64,000 nucleotides of DNA. Source: an uncultured Acidimicrobiaceae bacterium (GTDB lineage: Bacteria > Actinomycetota > Acidimicrobiia > Spongiisociales > UBA5794). The translations under genes were made by a program, and so were the position numbers. Location: contig CAMYMC010000015.1 in NCBI GenBank assembly GCA_947259365.1, positions 128,599 to 192,598 of the forward strand. The letters run 5' to 3'. Shown one piece after another: positions 1 to 11,699 of this stretch (within the stretch, counting starts at the first letter, position 1; every line of letters starts with the position of its first letter). Under the pieces are notes generated by a model, which was not told the origin of the DNA, did not search any database, and was given only the letters and a program-made list of their open reading frames with translations.

Positions 1-26
1 GGCGCCACCGGTTGAGGCGGGTCAAC

Positions 27-617
27 TCAGCGGGGGACGCGCGTCCTCTTGAACTCGTTGAGGCGCGTCCGGGGGAGAAGCGAGAGGACGTGCTCGATAT
101 CGTCGCGACGGTGGCGCTCCATCAGTCGCACGAACACTGCCTCCTCACCGGCGATGAACGTGGGGACGCCGAAGACGGCCCATCGCTTGACCGACTCCTG
201 GTGCTCGCGGGCGAGCGTGTCCATCGGCACGCCCGAGGCGACGACGTCTGCGACCCGGTCCGGGTCGAGACCGGCCGCGATGGCGACCCGGGTGAGCACC
301 TCCGGATCGTCGACGTCTGCGGCATCCCCGAAGCGGGCCTCATAGCATCCGACGTGCCAGGACCGGAACTGCCCCGGAAACTCGTCGCGCACTGCGATCG
401 CCCACTGCAATGCGCGCACCCCCCGGGTGCCCTCAGCCCCCGGCGGGCGCTCCCACACCGGGGCCTCTCCGTCCTCGACCTTCGTCTGGGAGAGCGAGAA
501 GGGGATGAACGTGACGTCCCACCCGACACCGTCCTCGAGCGCCTCCACGATCGTCTCGTTGGCGATCCGGGCGAAGGGGCAGAGGTAGTCGAACGTGATG
601 GCGAACCGGTCCGTCAT
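27..617 (-). CDS. DsbA/FrnE-family thioredoxin-fold oxidoreductase
   Basis: Encodes 196 aa of the DsbA-like family that includes FrnE and 2-hydroxychromene-2-carboxylate isomerase; probably a cytoplasmic thiol or isomerase-type enzyme since no signal peptide is visible. The start ATG at 617 follows GAGGAGA at good spacing and the protein opens MTDRFAITFDYLCPFARI; longer in-frame starts lack this. The active-site position reads CPFA (Cys13), so only the nucleophilic Cys of a CxxC motif is kept. A cis-Pro loop (GVPTF) is present in the C-terminal third, as in all thioredoxin folds. Single-cysteine forms are common in the isomerase branch, so disulfide oxidase activity is doubtful. It is divergent from lon and its substrate cannot be named. 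Confidence 0.8.
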   Translation of the reverse strand: MTDRFAITFDYLCPFARIANETIVEALEDGVGWDVTFIPFSLSQTKVEDGEAPVWERPPGAEGTRGVRALQWAIAVRDEFPGQFRSWHVGCYEARFGDAADVDDPEVLTRVAIAAGLDPDRVADVVASGVPMDTLAREHQESVKRWAVFGVPTFIAGEEAVFVRLMERHRRDDIEHVLSLLPRTRLNEFKRTRVPR

Positions 618-732
618 GCGATGTCTCCTCGTGGGGGCGTCGTCCGGGCCGAGGGTACCGGCCCGTCGCCCGGTCGGCGTCGCACCACCCGAAGCCCACG
701 CCACTGGGCCGAGAATGGGTACGTAGCATGCG

Positions 733-776
733 TATAATCTGAGTGCTGGTTTGGCATATCTTCCGTTCTGCCGGAA
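733..776 (+). promoter_or_regulatory. Candidate lon promoter and inverted repeat
   Basis: The 213 bp between the DsbA-like gene and lon contain a perfect TATAAT at 733-738, rare in DNA this GC-rich, and a short inverted repeat TTCCG/CGGAA (arms 761-765 and 772-776) between it and the start codon. No good -35 hexamer is seen 16-18 bp upstream of the TATAAT, and no HspR-type CTTGAGT repeat is present. The repeat could be an operator in the 5' UTR; that is inference. Confidence 0.35.
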
Positions 777-829
777 TACTCACCACGATTACAGCATTAC
801 ACTCGCGATCGTCTTCTCCGAAAGGGTGC

Positions 830-3148
<2,319 letters not shown>

Positions 3149-3166
3149 GAAGCGGCGTTTGGGGAT

Positions 3167-3802
3167 TCAGTCGTCGCCCCCGCCGCCCTCTTCGTTGATC
3201 TGGACGTCGAGCTCGCCGTCGTCGATCTTCGCCTTGAACGACCAGGTCATCGATGGGCTCTTGAACTTCAGCTCGACCTTCGGGGGCCCTTCGGATTCGA
3301 TATCGATCTCGTAGCCGCTCGCCACCGTCCAGCTGTGGAGGACGACGGCTTCCTCGTACACGAGGATGTTCACCCAGCCGCCGCCCGTCTCGTACGTCTC
3401 GAGCTCGCCCGGGTCGCCGGTCGTCGTCGGGGCGGCCGTGGTCGACGTCGTGGTCGTCGTCTCGGGCATGGTCGTCGTCGTGGCGACCGACGTCGAGCTC
3501 GACGGTGCCTCCGAGGTGTCGACCGCGGCGGTCGAGGCCGGTGCGGCGGTGGTTGCGGAGGTCGACGTTGTGGACGACGAGGCGCGAGGGACGTCGTCGG
3601 TGCTCGTGACCGGCTGCGCGGCGGCTGTCGTCGCGGTGACCGAGGTCGTGGAGCTGGCGAGGCGGTCGAGCGCGGCCGGGTGCAACGGTGACGGCCGCTC
3701 CGTCACCTGGTCCTGGACGGTGGCGACGGCGGCGGACGCGACGAGCACCGAGACGAGGGTCGCGGCGACCCAGCCGAGGATGGCTCCTACTCGACGTCTC
3801 AT
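3167..3802 (-). CDS. Exported membrane-anchored protein with Ser/Thr-rich linker
   Basis: A 211-aa protein of unknown function. Residues about 6-28 form a single hydrophobic segment (signal anchor or signal peptide) after a basic MRRR start. Residues about 48-130 are a low-complexity Thr/Ser/Ala linker, typical of actinobacterial extracytoplasmic stalks. A C-terminal folded part of about 75 residues is rich in Trp, Tyr, Lys and acidic residues and ends in a Gly-Asp tail. It is divergent from the response regulator gene and shares a 111-bp intergenic region containing two palindromes, so it may be a target or sensor partner of that two-component system. The linker makes the antisense strand look like a Val-rich open frame, which is not a gene. 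Confidence 0.65.
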   Translation of the reverse strand: MRRRVGAILGWVAATLVSVLVASAAVATVQDQVTERPSPLHPAALDRLASSTTSVTATTAAAQPVTSTDDVPRASSSTTSTSATTAAPASTAAVDTSEAPSSSTSVATTTTMPETTTTTSTTAAPTTTGDPGELETYETGGGWVNILVYEEAVVLHSWTVASGYEIDIESEGPPKVELKFKSPSMTWSFKAKIDDGELDVQINEEGGGGDD

Positions 3803-3822
3803 GCCGACATCATGGAACAGGA

Positions 3823-3850
3823 CGCCCGATCGGGCGATAACCCGGGGTTA
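3823..3850. promoter_or_regulatory. Two adjacent palindromes in divergent promoter region
   Basis: CGCCCGATCGGGCG (3823-3836) is a perfect 14-bp palindrome. One base later TAACCCGGGGTTA (3838-3850) is a second palindrome with a central G. They sit between the divergent exported-protein and response-regulator genes, where an autoregulated operator would be expected. Binding by the adjacent regulator is inference. Confidence 0.45.
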
Positions 3851-3913
3851 AGCGGGTGACAACACTTCGCCACGCGCTGCCGCCTCGGCCGCAGCTGCCG
3901 GTAACGTTCCCCC

Positions 3914-4597
3914 ATGGCATCGATCCTGATCATCGAGGACGACGTGCGGATCCGGGAGTCGGTCGCGCGAGCGCTCGCCGATCACGGCCACGACGTGCAC
4001 TCCGAACGCCTCGGCATGGATGGCGTCGCCGCAGCCGTCGCCGGGCAGGTCGACCTCGTCGTGCTCGACCTCGGTCTGCCCGACATCGACGGGGCCCGGG
4101 CGCTGCAGATGATCAGGGGCGTCTCCCAGGTGCCGGTCATCATCGCCACCGCCCGCGACGAGCAGGAGGCCGTTGTCGAGCTCCTCGACCTCGGTGCGGA
4201 CGACTACGTCGTGAAGCCGTTCACTGCGGCCCACCTGGAGGCGCGGATCCGGGCGGTACTGCGCCGCGCCTCCGACGACGACACCGGATCCCGGCTCAAC
4301 GTGGGCGGGCTCGACATCGACGTGGAAGCGCACGAGGCAACGCTCGACGGCGAACGGCTCGAGCTCACCGCGAAGGAGTTCGACCTCCTCGCCTACCTCG
4401 CCGCCCGGCCCGGGAAGATGGTCAGCAAACGTGAGTTGCTCGCCGAGGTGTGGCGCCAGCCCTATGGCGGCGCCGACAAGACGGTCGACGTCCATCTCTC
4501 CTGGCTGAGACGGAAGCTCGGCGAAACCGCCGCCGAGCCCCGGTACCTCCACACCCGGCGCGGCGTCGGGGTGAAGCTCGTCGCGCCGGAGACGTGA
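3914..4597 (+). CDS. OmpR/PhoB-family response regulator
   Basis: A 227-aa two-component transcription factor. The receiver domain (residues 1-120) has the acidic pocket IIEDD, the phospho-acceptor Asp52 in LVVLDLGLPD and the conserved Lys101 in YVVKPF. A winged-helix OmpR-type DNA-binding domain (about 130-225) ends YLHTRRGVGVKL, the usual wing sequence. No strong ribosome-binding site precedes the ATG. Its stop overlaps the GTG start of the histidine kinase by four bases (GTGA), so the pair is translationally coupled. The signal and regulon cannot be read from sequence; the palindromes upstream suggest autoregulation. Confidence 0.95.
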   Translation: MASILIIEDDVRIRESVARALADHGHDVHSERLGMDGVAAAVAGQVDLVVLDLGLPDIDGARALQMIRGVSQVPVIIATARDEQEAVVELLDLGADDYVVKPFTAAHLEARIRAVLRRASDDDTGSRLNVGGLDIDVEAHEATLDGERLELTAKEFDLLAYLAARPGKMVSKRELLAEVWRQPYGGADKTVDVHLSWLRRKLGETAAEPRYLHTRRGVGVKLVAPET

Positions 4598-5895
4598 GGA
4601 GCCGTCTGGTTCTCGTTGCCGCCGCCGTCACGACGATGGTGGCGCTGTCCTTCCTCATCCCCCTCGCCAGGCTCGTCGACCAGCTCGCCGCCGACCGGGC
4701 CCTCACCCAGGCCGAGCGCGATGCGCAGCTCGTCGCCCAGTTCGTCGGTGCTGCCTCGCCGACGCTCGGCGCCGAGCAGTCGTTCCGCGCCGTGACGAGC
4801 GGCGGGACGCTTGGGGGCAGGGCGACGAGCCTGCTCCTCCCGAACGGTCTGGTCATCGGTGCCGAGCCGACGCCCGGCGAGAACCTCTCCGATGCGCTCG
4901 CCGGCGCCGCAGTGAGGATCCCGGCCACGGGAGGCCAGGTCGTGGCGGTCCCGTCGGTGGCGGCGACCGGTGACGTGTCCGTGGTGCGCGTCTTCGTGAC
5001 TGACGAGGAGCTGGATCGCGGCGTAGCCCGCTCTTGGTTCCTCCTCGGGCTGCTCGGGTTGACGCTCGTCGCCATCGCCACCGCCGTCACAGACAGGCTC
5101 GGCCGATCGATGGTCGCACCCGTCGAAGACCTCTCCGGCGCGGCCGACGAGCTGGGTCGGGGCAACCTCGCAGTTCGGGTCACGCCGATGGGGCCTCCCG
5201 AACTCACCGCGGTCGGACGCGAGTTCAACCGGCTCGCCGACCGGATCGCGGCGCTGCTCCAGCGTGAGCGGGAGACCGCCGCCGACCTCTCCCACCGTCT
5301 CCGCACCCCGCTCGCCGCGGCCCGTCTCGACGCCGAGGCGATGGCGCCAGGCGAGGACAAGGACCGGATCCTCGCGGACCTCGACGAGGTGGACCGCACG
5401 GTCACTCACATCATCAGGCTGGCGAGACGCGAGCTCGACGCGACGACGGGGACATCGGACATCGTCGCTGCGGTCACGGACCGGTTCGAGTTCTGGGGGG
5501 CGCTCGCCGACGAGCAGGATCGCGCCACCGAGCTGGCCGCACCCCCGGTGCCGCTGTGGGTCGGACTCGATGGAGCCGACCTCGACGCGACCCTGGATGC
5601 GCTGCTCGGGAACGTCCTCGCCCACACCGAGTCGGCAACGCCCTACCGGGTCGAGTTGAGGCGCGACCGGGGTTTCGCCCGTCTGACGATCGACGACGAC
5701 GGTCCCGGGTTCGGCGACCCCGGTGTCCTCGAGCGCGGCGAGAGCACGGCGGGATCCACCGGGCTCGGGCTCGACATCGTGCGGCGACACGTCGAGGACG
5801 CAGGAGGCGAGGTCGTGATCGTCAACCGCGACGGGGGCGGCGCCAGGGTCGTCGTCAGGCTGCCCATCGTCGATGTCGGGCCGGCACCGGAATGA
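4594..5895 (+). CDS. Membrane sensor histidine kinase, HAMP type
   Basis: A 433-aa sensor kinase paired with the preceding regulator. The GTG at 4594 overlaps the regulator stop and places the first transmembrane helix at residues 5-27; a second helix is at about 147-165, giving an extracytoplasmic sensor of about 115 residues. A HAMP linker follows, then a dimerisation/phosphoacceptor domain with His234 in DLSHRLRTPL, and an ATPase domain with N-box GNVLAHTES, G1 DDDGPGFGD and G2 STGLGLDIV. Longer upstream starts overlap the regulator and lack membrane character. The stimulus is unknown. A strong stem-loop follows the stop codon. Confidence 0.93.
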   Translation: MRSRLVLVAAAVTTMVALSFLIPLARLVDQLAADRALTQAERDAQLVAQFVGAASPTLGAEQSFRAVTSGGTLGGRATSLLLPNGLVIGAEPTPGENLSDALAGAAVRIPATGGQVVAVPSVAATGDVSVVRVFVTDEELDRGVARSWFLLGLLGLTLVAIATAVTDRLGRSMVAPVEDLSGAADELGRGNLAVRVTPMGPPELTAVGREFNRLADRIAALLQRERETAADLSHRLRTPLAAARLDAEAMAPGEDKDRILADLDEVDRTVTHIIRLARRELDATTGTSDIVAAVTDRFEFWGALADEQDRATELAAPPVPLWVGLDGADLDATLDALLGNVLAHTESATPYRVELRRDRGFARLTIDDDGPGFGDPGVLERGESTAGSTGLGLDIVRRHVEDAGGEVVIVNRDGGGARVVVRLPIVDVGPAPE

Positions 5896-5923
5896 GGGAG
5901 GGCCGAGGCGGCGCCCGACGTGG

Positions 5924-5958
5924 GCCCGGCCGCCCCCCCCTGCGGGCAGCGGCCGGGC
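5924..5958 (+). terminator. Strong stem-loop after the two-component operon
   Basis: GCCCGGCCGC at 5924-5933 is the exact reverse complement of GCGGCCGGGC at 5949-5958: a 10-bp all-GC stem with a 15-nt C-rich loop, 28 bases after the kinase stop. There is no U-tract, as is common in high-GC actinobacteria, so termination is inferred from position. Confidence 0.55.
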
Positions 5959-6184
5959 ACCGCGCGCGTGCGTGCGCGGACTCACCCCAGGGTGCGGGCC
6001 GGAACATCAAGGATGCATCCGGCCACGGTTAAACCTCGGTCAAAACGATGGGCGCGAGCACGCACGGTCGGCGCGGTGGCGACGCGACGTAGTCGACCGG
6101 ACGGGGGTGCCTGTCCGACGACACCGGCCACCGACGGCCGAACCTGCGACTTCACTCCATCGGCTGCCGGCCGATACAGAAGAC

Positions 6185-7885
6185 ATGGAGCCATCACGAC
6201 CCGGGCTCGGCCACGTCGCGCGCAGAGGCGACCTCTCCAGTCTGGAACCGGAGGTCGTTCGACTCTTGACGATCATGGCGACGTTCGCCTCGATCGTCCT
6301 CTTCACACTGTTCATCGCGACCGGTGACGGCGAGTTCGCCCGACGGGGCATCGCCGCCGCCCTCGTCGGCCTGATCGGGACCGCCATGATCGCCGTCCGC
6401 CGGCCTCATGCGCTCGGGCTCTTCACGGCGACGACGGCGATCATCATCTTCGCCACCAAGCTCGCCGTCACGCCCGGCGGCGGGTCCGGGAGCGCCATCG
6501 CCCTCGTCATGATCGGGGTGGTCGCGAGCGCATTCGTCACCCGGGGTCGGCGGGTGTACCTCGCCGGATTCACCGGCGTCGTGATTGCGGCGCACATTCT
6601 CTGGACGGGCGAGTTCGCCTCCGGCGTCGCGGCGGGCTCGATAACCGCCACCGTGTTCGTGTTCGGCTCCGTCGTCTTCTCCTGGTTCCGGACCAGGGTC
6701 GGCCTCGATGCCAAGCGCTATGAGAACCTCTTCACCCGCGCCCCCGTCTCGATCTGGGAAGAGGATTTCACCGAGGTCGCCGGGTTCCTCGACGGCCTAC
6801 GGAGCGAGGGCGTCACCGACCTCGCCGCCTACCTCGACGAGCACCCCCAGGTCCTCCGCGTCGCCGCCGGCAAGATCCGGGTCGAGGCTGTCAACGACGC
6901 CGCCGTCGAGCTCATCGAAGCCGGCTCGAAGGCCGACCTGATCGGGCGACTGAACCCCGAGACGTTGACCGACGACGCCCTTCAATCGCTCGTTCCCCAG
7001 CTTCTCGGGGTGTGGAATCGCGACGACCACATCGTCCTCGAGGTCAGCGGCGGTCTCACTCTCGCCGGCAACCCGCTCGACGCCATCTTGTCCTGGACCG
7101 TGCCGAGCATCGGGGACGAGCTCGACCTGTCCCATGTCATCGTCGCCATCGTCGACGTGACGGCCATTCGTGCGGCCCAGGCGCAGACCGAGGCCCTCCT
7201 CCGATCGAAGGACGAGTTCGTCGCCTCGGTCAGCCACGAGCTCCGCACGCCGCTCACCGCCGTCGTGGGGCTCGCCGCCGAGCTGCGCGACTCGCTCGAC
7301 CGTTTCAGCAGGGAGGAGATGCGCGAGTTCGTCGGCCTCATCGCCAATCAAGGCGAGGAGGTCTCAACGATCGTCGACGACCTGCTCGCCGCGGCGAAAT
7401 CCGACGCCGGCACGCTGGACGTGCGGATCGAGCCGATCGAAGTCGTCGCCGAGCTTCGCGTCGTCCTGCGCGGGATGGGCCTCCAGAACCGGGTGCAGGT
7501 CGACACGAACGGCGCGATCCCTGCGATCGCGGCGGACGGAGCACGGTTCCGTCAGATCATCCGCAATCTCCTTGTCAACGCTCAGCGCTACGGCGGTGAT
7601 GACATCCGGGTCTCGGTGGGCAGGGCCGGCGATCCGGACGCCCGAGCCGTCTTCGTCGACGTTCGCGACACAGGACCGCCGTTGCCGTCCAACGTCAGGG
7701 CCGAGATCTTCGAGCGGTACTACCGGACGGGTCAGGTGCCGGGCCTCACCGCGTCGGTGGGCCTGGGCCTCACCGTTTCGCGGGACCTCGCCCGGCGCAT
7801 GGGTGGCGATCTCGGCTATGACCACGACGGCACCGAGGCCGTCTTCCGCCTCCTCATCCCGGCGGCGGAGCGGGTCGCCGCCTGA
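6185..7885 (+). CDS. Orphan membrane histidine kinase
   Basis: A 566-aa sensor kinase with no response regulator beside it. The ATG at 6185 follows AGAAG; upstream in-frame extension runs through the previous intergenic region and is rejected. Residues about 28-170 hold roughly five or six hydrophobic helices (multi-pass membrane input). A cytoplasmic PAS-like region (about 175-330) precedes the phosphoacceptor domain with His351 in ASVSHELRTPL. The ATPase domain has N-box IRNLLVNAQRYGG, a G1 box reading DTGPPLP and a G2-like VGLGLTVS. The G1 box is divergent (GPPLP instead of GxGI) but nucleotide binding still looks likely. A terminator-like hairpin separates it from the convergent molybdenum hydroxylase operon. 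Confidence 0.9.
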   Translation: MEPSRPGLGHVARRGDLSSLEPEVVRLLTIMATFASIVLFTLFIATGDGEFARRGIAAALVGLIGTAMIAVRRPHALGLFTATTAIIIFATKLAVTPGGGSGSAIALVMIGVVASAFVTRGRRVYLAGFTGVVIAAHILWTGEFASGVAAGSITATVFVFGSVVFSWFRTRVGLDAKRYENLFTRAPVSIWEEDFTEVAGFLDGLRSEGVTDLAAYLDEHPQVLRVAAGKIRVEAVNDAAVELIEAGSKADLIGRLNPETLTDDALQSLVPQLLGVWNRDDHIVLEVSGGLTLAGNPLDAILSWTVPSIGDELDLSHVIVAIVDVTAIRAAQAQTEALLRSKDEFVASVSHELRTPLTAVVGLAAELRDSLDRFSREEMREFVGLIANQGEEVSTIVDDLLAAAKSDAGTLDVRIEPIEVVAELRVVLRGMGLQNRVQVDTNGAIPAIAADGARFRQIIRNLLVNAQRYGGDDIRVSVGRAGDPDARAVFVDVRDTGPPLPSNVRAEIFERYYRTGQVPGLTASVGLGLTVSRDLARRMGGDLGYDHDGTEAVFRLLIPAAERVAA

Positions 7886-7895
7886 ACGGCGCGGA

Positions 7896-7925
7896 GGAGG
7901 GCCGCCGGTTGACCGGCGACCCTCC
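7896..7925. terminator. Bidirectional terminator hairpin
   Basis: GGAGGG-cc-GCCGGT-tg-ACCGGC-ga-CCCTCC forms a near-perfect hairpin (arms 7896-7909 and 7912-7925, with one symmetric 2-nt internal mismatch). It lies between the stop of the kinase (7885) and the convergent stop of the medium-subunit gene (7957), and a pyrimidine-rich run follows on the plus strand. Confidence 0.65.
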
Positions 7926-7956
7926 GTCCCTCTCCCTCTCGCAATCTCCTCGCGTC

Positions 7957-8820
7957 TCAGACGGCGTCGAGGGCACTCGTGAGCGCCCTGCGCGCGTACA
8001 CCTTGGCGAGATGGGCCTTGTACTCCTCGGACCCGTACAGGTCCTCGAGCACGGTGACCCCTTCCAGCGCGTGCTCGGCTGCGGCGACGACGGCATCGGC
8101 GGACCCGTCCGTCCCGACGATCGCGGCCGCCACGGCGGGGGCCAGCGTCGGCTTCGAGCCGACACCCGTGAGGGCGACACGAGCCTCCGCGACGGTGCCG
8201 TTGGCCTTGCGCACCCAGGCCGCGGCACCCGCCACGGCATAGTCGCTGTGACCTCCCCGCCGGCCGAGCTTGTCGTAGGCGGAGCCCTCGCCGGCCCCCG
8301 CCTTCGGCAGGCGGACCTCGACGAGGATCTCGTCGTCGTTGAGGGCCGACGTCAGCGTGTCGACGAAGAAGTCGGCAGCTGCGATCTCCCTACTCCCACT
8401 CGCCGACCTCGCCACCATCGTCGCCCCGCAGGCGAGCGCGCCCGCCGGCTGGTCGGCGGCGATGTCGGCGTGGGCGAGCGCGCCGCAGGTCGTTCCCCGG
8501 TTGCGCACCTGGGCATCGCCGGTCCACGCCGCCGCCTGAGCGAGCGCCGCTGCGTTCGCCGCCACGAGTGGGTCACTCGCGGTCTGGGCGTGGCGCACGA
8601 GCGCACCCACGGCGATGTGGTCCCCGTCGTCGGAGATGCCGTCGAGGCCGGGAATCCGGCCGATGTCGACGACGAGCTGCGGCGAGAACAGCCGCAGCTT
8701 CATCAACGGGATGAGGCTCATCCCGCCGGACATGACCTTGGCATTCGGGTTGTCGGCGAGCGCCTGAAGCGCTTCGTCGAGCGAGGTGGGGGCTACGTAG
8801 TCGAATTGTCTCGGGAACAT
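7957..8820 (-). CDS. FAD-binding medium subunit, form II CoxL-like hydroxylase
   Basis: A 287-aa subunit of the CoxM/XdhB type. It binds FAD and passes electrons from the Fe-S subunit to an acceptor. The FAD-binding fold shows SGGMSLIPLMKLRL near residue 32 (the AGGxSLxPxMxLR family motif) and GDAQVRNRGTTCGALAHAD (the RNxGTxGG-like loop); a CO-dehydrogenase flavoprotein C-terminal domain follows. The start ATG at 8820 has AGGAG directly upstream, overlapping the large-subunit stop region. It is the last gene of a three-gene operon in small-large-medium order, the order typical of form II clusters rather than genuine CO dehydrogenase. Confidence 0.9.
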   Translation of the reverse strand: MFPRQFDYVAPTSLDEALQALADNPNAKVMSGGMSLIPLMKLRLFSPQLVVDIGRIPGLDGISDDGDHIAVGALVRHAQTASDPLVAANAAALAQAAAWTGDAQVRNRGTTCGALAHADIAADQPAGALACGATMVARSASGSREIAAADFFVDTLTSALNDDEILVEVRLPKAGAGEGSAYDKLGRRGGHSDYAVAGAAAWVRKANGTVAEARVALTGVGSKPTLAPAVAAAIVGTDGSADAVVAAAEHALEGVTVLEDLYGSEEYKAHLAKVYARRALTSALDAV

Positions 8821-8823
8821 CTC

Positions 8824-11202
8824 CTACCCCCTCGCGTCCTGGATCGCCTGCCATACCTTCCTCGGCCGTAACGGCATGTCGATGTGCCGCACCCCCATGG
8901 GGGAGAGCGCGTCGACGACCGCGTTGACCACGGTCTGGGCGGCGCCGATGGTGCCGGCCTCACCGATCCCCTTGACGCCCATCGCGTTGATGTCGGTCGG
9001 GGTCGTGGTGCGGGCCAGCTCGTACGCCGGCAGGTCACCGGCGGTCGGGATCGGATAGTCGACGAGGGACCCGCTCAGCAGGTTGCCCGCTTCGTCGTAG
9101 ATCGCCTCCTCGAACAGCGCCTGTCCGATTCCCTGGGCGAGCCCGCCGTGGATCTGACCATCGACGATCATCGGGTTGATGACGTTTCCGCAGTCGTCCA
9201 TGCAGGCGTAGCGCAGGATCTCGACGTTTCCGGTGTCGGCGTCGACCTCGACCATGGCGAGGTGCGAGCCGAACGGCCACGTCGCGTTGGCCGGGCTGTA
9301 GACGACGTGGGTCTCGAGACCGCCCTCGGTGCCCTCCGGCAGCTTGTGCGGCTGGTAGGCAACCGAGGCGATGTCCGCCCACGGGACCGAGCTGTCGGGC
9401 GATCCGGCGACGTGGGCGGCGCCGTCTGCGAAGACGATGTCCTCCTCACTCGCCTCGAGGAGATGAGCGGCGATCTTCGCCGCCTTCTCCCTCACCCGGG
9501 CTGCCGCCTCGTAGGTCGCCGAGCCGTCAACGGCCGCCGAGCGCGACCCGAACGTCCCGACTCCCATCGGGGATTCGGCGGTGTCACCGTGACGGACCCT
9601 GATGTTCTCGAAGGGGATGCCGAGCTGGTCGCTGACGATCTGAGCCCACGTCGTCTGGTGGCCCTGGCCGGAAGGCCCGGTGCCGATGACGACGGTCGCG
9701 GTCCCGTCCGGGTTGACCCTGACGACACCGGACCCGTTGAACGCCGTAGGCAGCCCGTACGCCGACCACGAGAACCCCAGATCGGCGAGACCCGCCGGTG
9801 CAAACCCGCAGACTTCGACGTAGCTGGCGAGCCCGATACCGACGTTGCGGCCCTCGGCTCGCGCCGCCTCCTGCTCCGCTCTCCACCCCGCGTAGTCGTA
9901 GTGGTCGAGCAGCGCCTGGAGGTTCGTGGCGTAGTCCCCGGTGTCCATGGCGAACCCGAGCGGCGACGTCGCCGCAGGAAACTCGGCGGCAGGAACGAAG
10001 TTCTTCATGCGAACCTCGGCCGGATCCAAGCCGATCTCTCGCGCGTACATGTCGATGATGCGCTCGAGGTAGTAGATCGCCTCGGGGCGACCCGCGCCCC
10101 TGTAGGCATCGGTCGTCGCCGTGTTCGTCGCGACGCAGTCGATCTTCCAGTACGTCGGCATCTTGTATTGACCGGAACCCACGAACAGCCCCAGGAAGGG
10201 GATCGCAACCGTGAAGTTCTGGCTGTACGCGCCCATGTCGGCGAGTCCCTCGAGCTCGTAGCCGACGATCTCACCGTCGCGAGTGCCGACGAGGGTGGCG
10301 GTTGCCACCCAGCCCCGCCCCTGGATCGTCGAATTGCCCGCTTCCCGCCTCGACTCGGTCCACCGCACCGGCGCACCGAGATGGCGCGAAGCGAACGCGA
10401 CGAGGATCTCGTCGTTGTAGACGTTCAGTTTGCAGCCGAAGCCACCGCCGACCTCGGGAGCGACCACGCGGACGCTCGTCGTCGGCAACCCGAACATCGT
10501 CGCCACCGCACCGGCGAGGGCGTGGGGCATCTGGGTCGAGCTCCAGACGTTGAACGAGTTGTACCCGGCGTTGTAGTCCGCGAGCACCGCTCGCGGCTCG
10601 ATGGCCACGGGGATGAGCCGCTGATTCGTCATCTCCTGGGAGACGACGACGACATCGTCCCGCGCCTTGCCGGCGTCGATCCCCGCCTTGACCTCGGCGA
10701 TCTGGTCGGGCTCCATGCCGAAGGGGCCCGCCCAGGACATGAGGACGTTCGACTCGAGGCTGTCGTTGACCTTCACCCGATCGGACGCGGAGTCTTTCAG
10801 AGTGACGACGGCTTCGCGAGGCTCGTACTCGACGACGACCGCATCCGCCGCGTCCTGGGCGACGTAGCGATCGTCGGCGACGACCATCGCCACCGCCTCA
10901 CCGACGTGGTGGACCGCCCCGTCGGCGAGCAGGGGCCGCAACGCTCCGACCGGCACCTGGGCCAAGAGCGGGCCGAGGTCGCGCACGTCGTCGATCGTGT
11001 AGACGGCGCGCACGCCGTCCATGGCCAATGCGGCCGATGCGTCGACGGACGTGATGTCGGCCCTGGCGAAGGGGCTGCGAACGAAGGCGGCGTGCAGTTC
11101 CCCGGGCAGCTTGATGTCGTCGACGTAGGCTCCGGTGCCCTGGATGAGGGCCGGGTCCTCCCTCCTACGGACGATTCCACCGAGGACGCTGGTCGTGCTC
11201 AT
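8824..11202 (-). CDS. Molybdopterin large subunit, form II (CoxL-like)
   Basis: A 792-aa xanthine-dehydrogenase-family catalytic subunit that would carry the molybdenum-cytosine-dinucleotide cofactor. The active-site loop reads AYRGAGR (about residues 366-372), the hallmark of form II CoxL-like enzymes, which lack the AYxCSFR loop with the Cu-ligating Cys of true CO dehydrogenase. The catalytic Glu lies in GIGEAGTIG near the C-terminus, and cofactor-binding loops such as [10 protein letters not shown] are present. The substrate is unknown; oxidation of an aldehyde, purine or N-heterocycle is as likely as CO. ATG at 11202 follows GGAGGTGA and overlaps the small-subunit stop (ATGA); a start five codons upstream is less likely. 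Confidence 0.92.
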   Translation of the reverse strand: MSTTSVLGGIVRRREDPALIQGTGAYVDDIKLPGELHAAFVRSPFARADITSVDASAALAMDGVRAVYTIDDVRDLGPLLAQVPVGALRPLLADGAVHHVGEAVAMVVADDRYVAQDAADAVVVEYEPREAVVTLKDSASDRVKVNDSLESNVLMSWAGPFGMEPDQIAEVKAGIDAGKARDDVVVVSQEMTNQRLIPVAIEPRAVLADYNAGYNSFNVWSSTQMPHALAGAVATMFGLPTTSVRVVAPEVGGGFGCKLNVYNDEILVAFASRHLGAPVRWTESRREAGNSTIQGRGWVATATLVGTRDGEIVGYELEGLADMGAYSQNFTVAIPFLGLFVGSGQYKMPTYWKIDCVATNTATTDAYRGAGRPEAIYYLERIIDMYAREIGLDPAEVRMKNFVPAAEFPAATSPLGFAMDTGDYATNLQALLDHYDYAGWRAEQEAARAEGRNVGIGLASYVEVCGFAPAGLADLGFSWSAYGLPTAFNGSGVVRVNPDGTATVVIGTGPSGQGHQTTWAQIVSDQLGIPFENIRVRHGDTAESPMGVGTFGSRSAAVDGSATYEAAARVREKAAKIAAHLLEASEEDIVFADGAAHVAGSPDSSVPWADIASVAYQPHKLPEGTEGGLETHVVYSPANATWPFGSHLAMVEVDADTGNVEILRYACMDDCGNVINPMIVDGQIHGGLAQGIGQALFEEAIYDEAGNLLSGSLVDYPIPTAGDLPAYELARTTTPTDINAMGVKGIGEAGTIGAAQTVVNAVVDALSPMGVRHIDMPLRPRKVWQAIQDARG

Positions 11203-11699
11203 GCGCTCACCTCCCAATCGGGCGGCGGCGGCTCCTCACCCCGCATCTTCGCCCCGGCGTACTCGACGGCCCGCACGATGTTGTGGTATCCGGTGCAGCG
11301 GCAGAGGTTGCCCTCGAGCCCGTGCCGGATCTCGTCCTCGGACGGATTGCTGTTCGCATCCAGCAGGGCGACGGCCGACATGATCATGCCCGGCGTGCAG
11401 TAGCCGCATTGCAGACCGTGCCGCTCCCAGAACCCTTCCTGGACGGGGTGCAGGTCCCCATTGGAGGCAAGACCTTCGATCGTGGTGATATCGGCGCCGT
11501 CTGCCTGGACGGCGAGCATCGTGCACGATTTCACCGCGGTCCCGTTCACATGCACCGTGCACGCCCCGCAGTAGCCGGTCTCGCATCCGACGTGGGTGCC
11601 CGTCAACCTCAGGCGCTCACGGAGGAGGTGAACGAGGAGGGTGCGGGGCTCGACGTCGGCGGATACCTCCCGTCTGTTGACCTTGAGAGTGATCTCCAT
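11199..11699 (-). CDS. [2Fe-2S] small subunit, form II hydroxylase
   Basis: A 166-aa electron-transfer subunit with two [2Fe-2S] clusters. The plant-ferredoxin-type site has Cys39, Cys44, Cys47 and Cys59, and the helical C-terminal cluster has Cys98, Cys101, Cys133 and Cys135 (QCGYCTPG and [10 protein letters not shown]). Length and cysteine pattern match CoxS/XdhC-type subunits. It is the first gene of the operon and is coupled to the large subunit by ATGA. The 170 bp upstream, toward the divergent azlC, should hold its promoter, but no convincing hexamers were seen. Confidence 0.95.
   Translation of the reverse strand: MEITLKVNRREVSADVEPRTLLVHLLRERLRLTGTHVGCETGYCGACTVHVNGTAVKSCTMLAVQADGADITTIEGLASNGDLHPVQEGFWERHGLQCGYCTPGMIMSAVALLDANSNPSEDEIRHGLEGNLCRCTGYHNIVRAVEYAGAKMRGEEPPPPDWEVSA

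Noticed and set aside
743-829. N-terminal extension of Lon from 743
   Set aside because: It runs from just after the TATAAT box through the inverted repeat, and adds 29 residues not seen in Lon; ATG at 830 fits better.
3335-3851. Val-rich plus-strand frames opposite the exported protein
   Set aside because: They are the complement of its Thr/Ser linker; no start or domain.
8884-11403. Long open plus-strand frame (839 aa) opposite the form II large subunit
   Set aside because: High-GC shadow; composition is Arg/Asp/Val-rich without any motif, and the minus strand has a clear enzyme.
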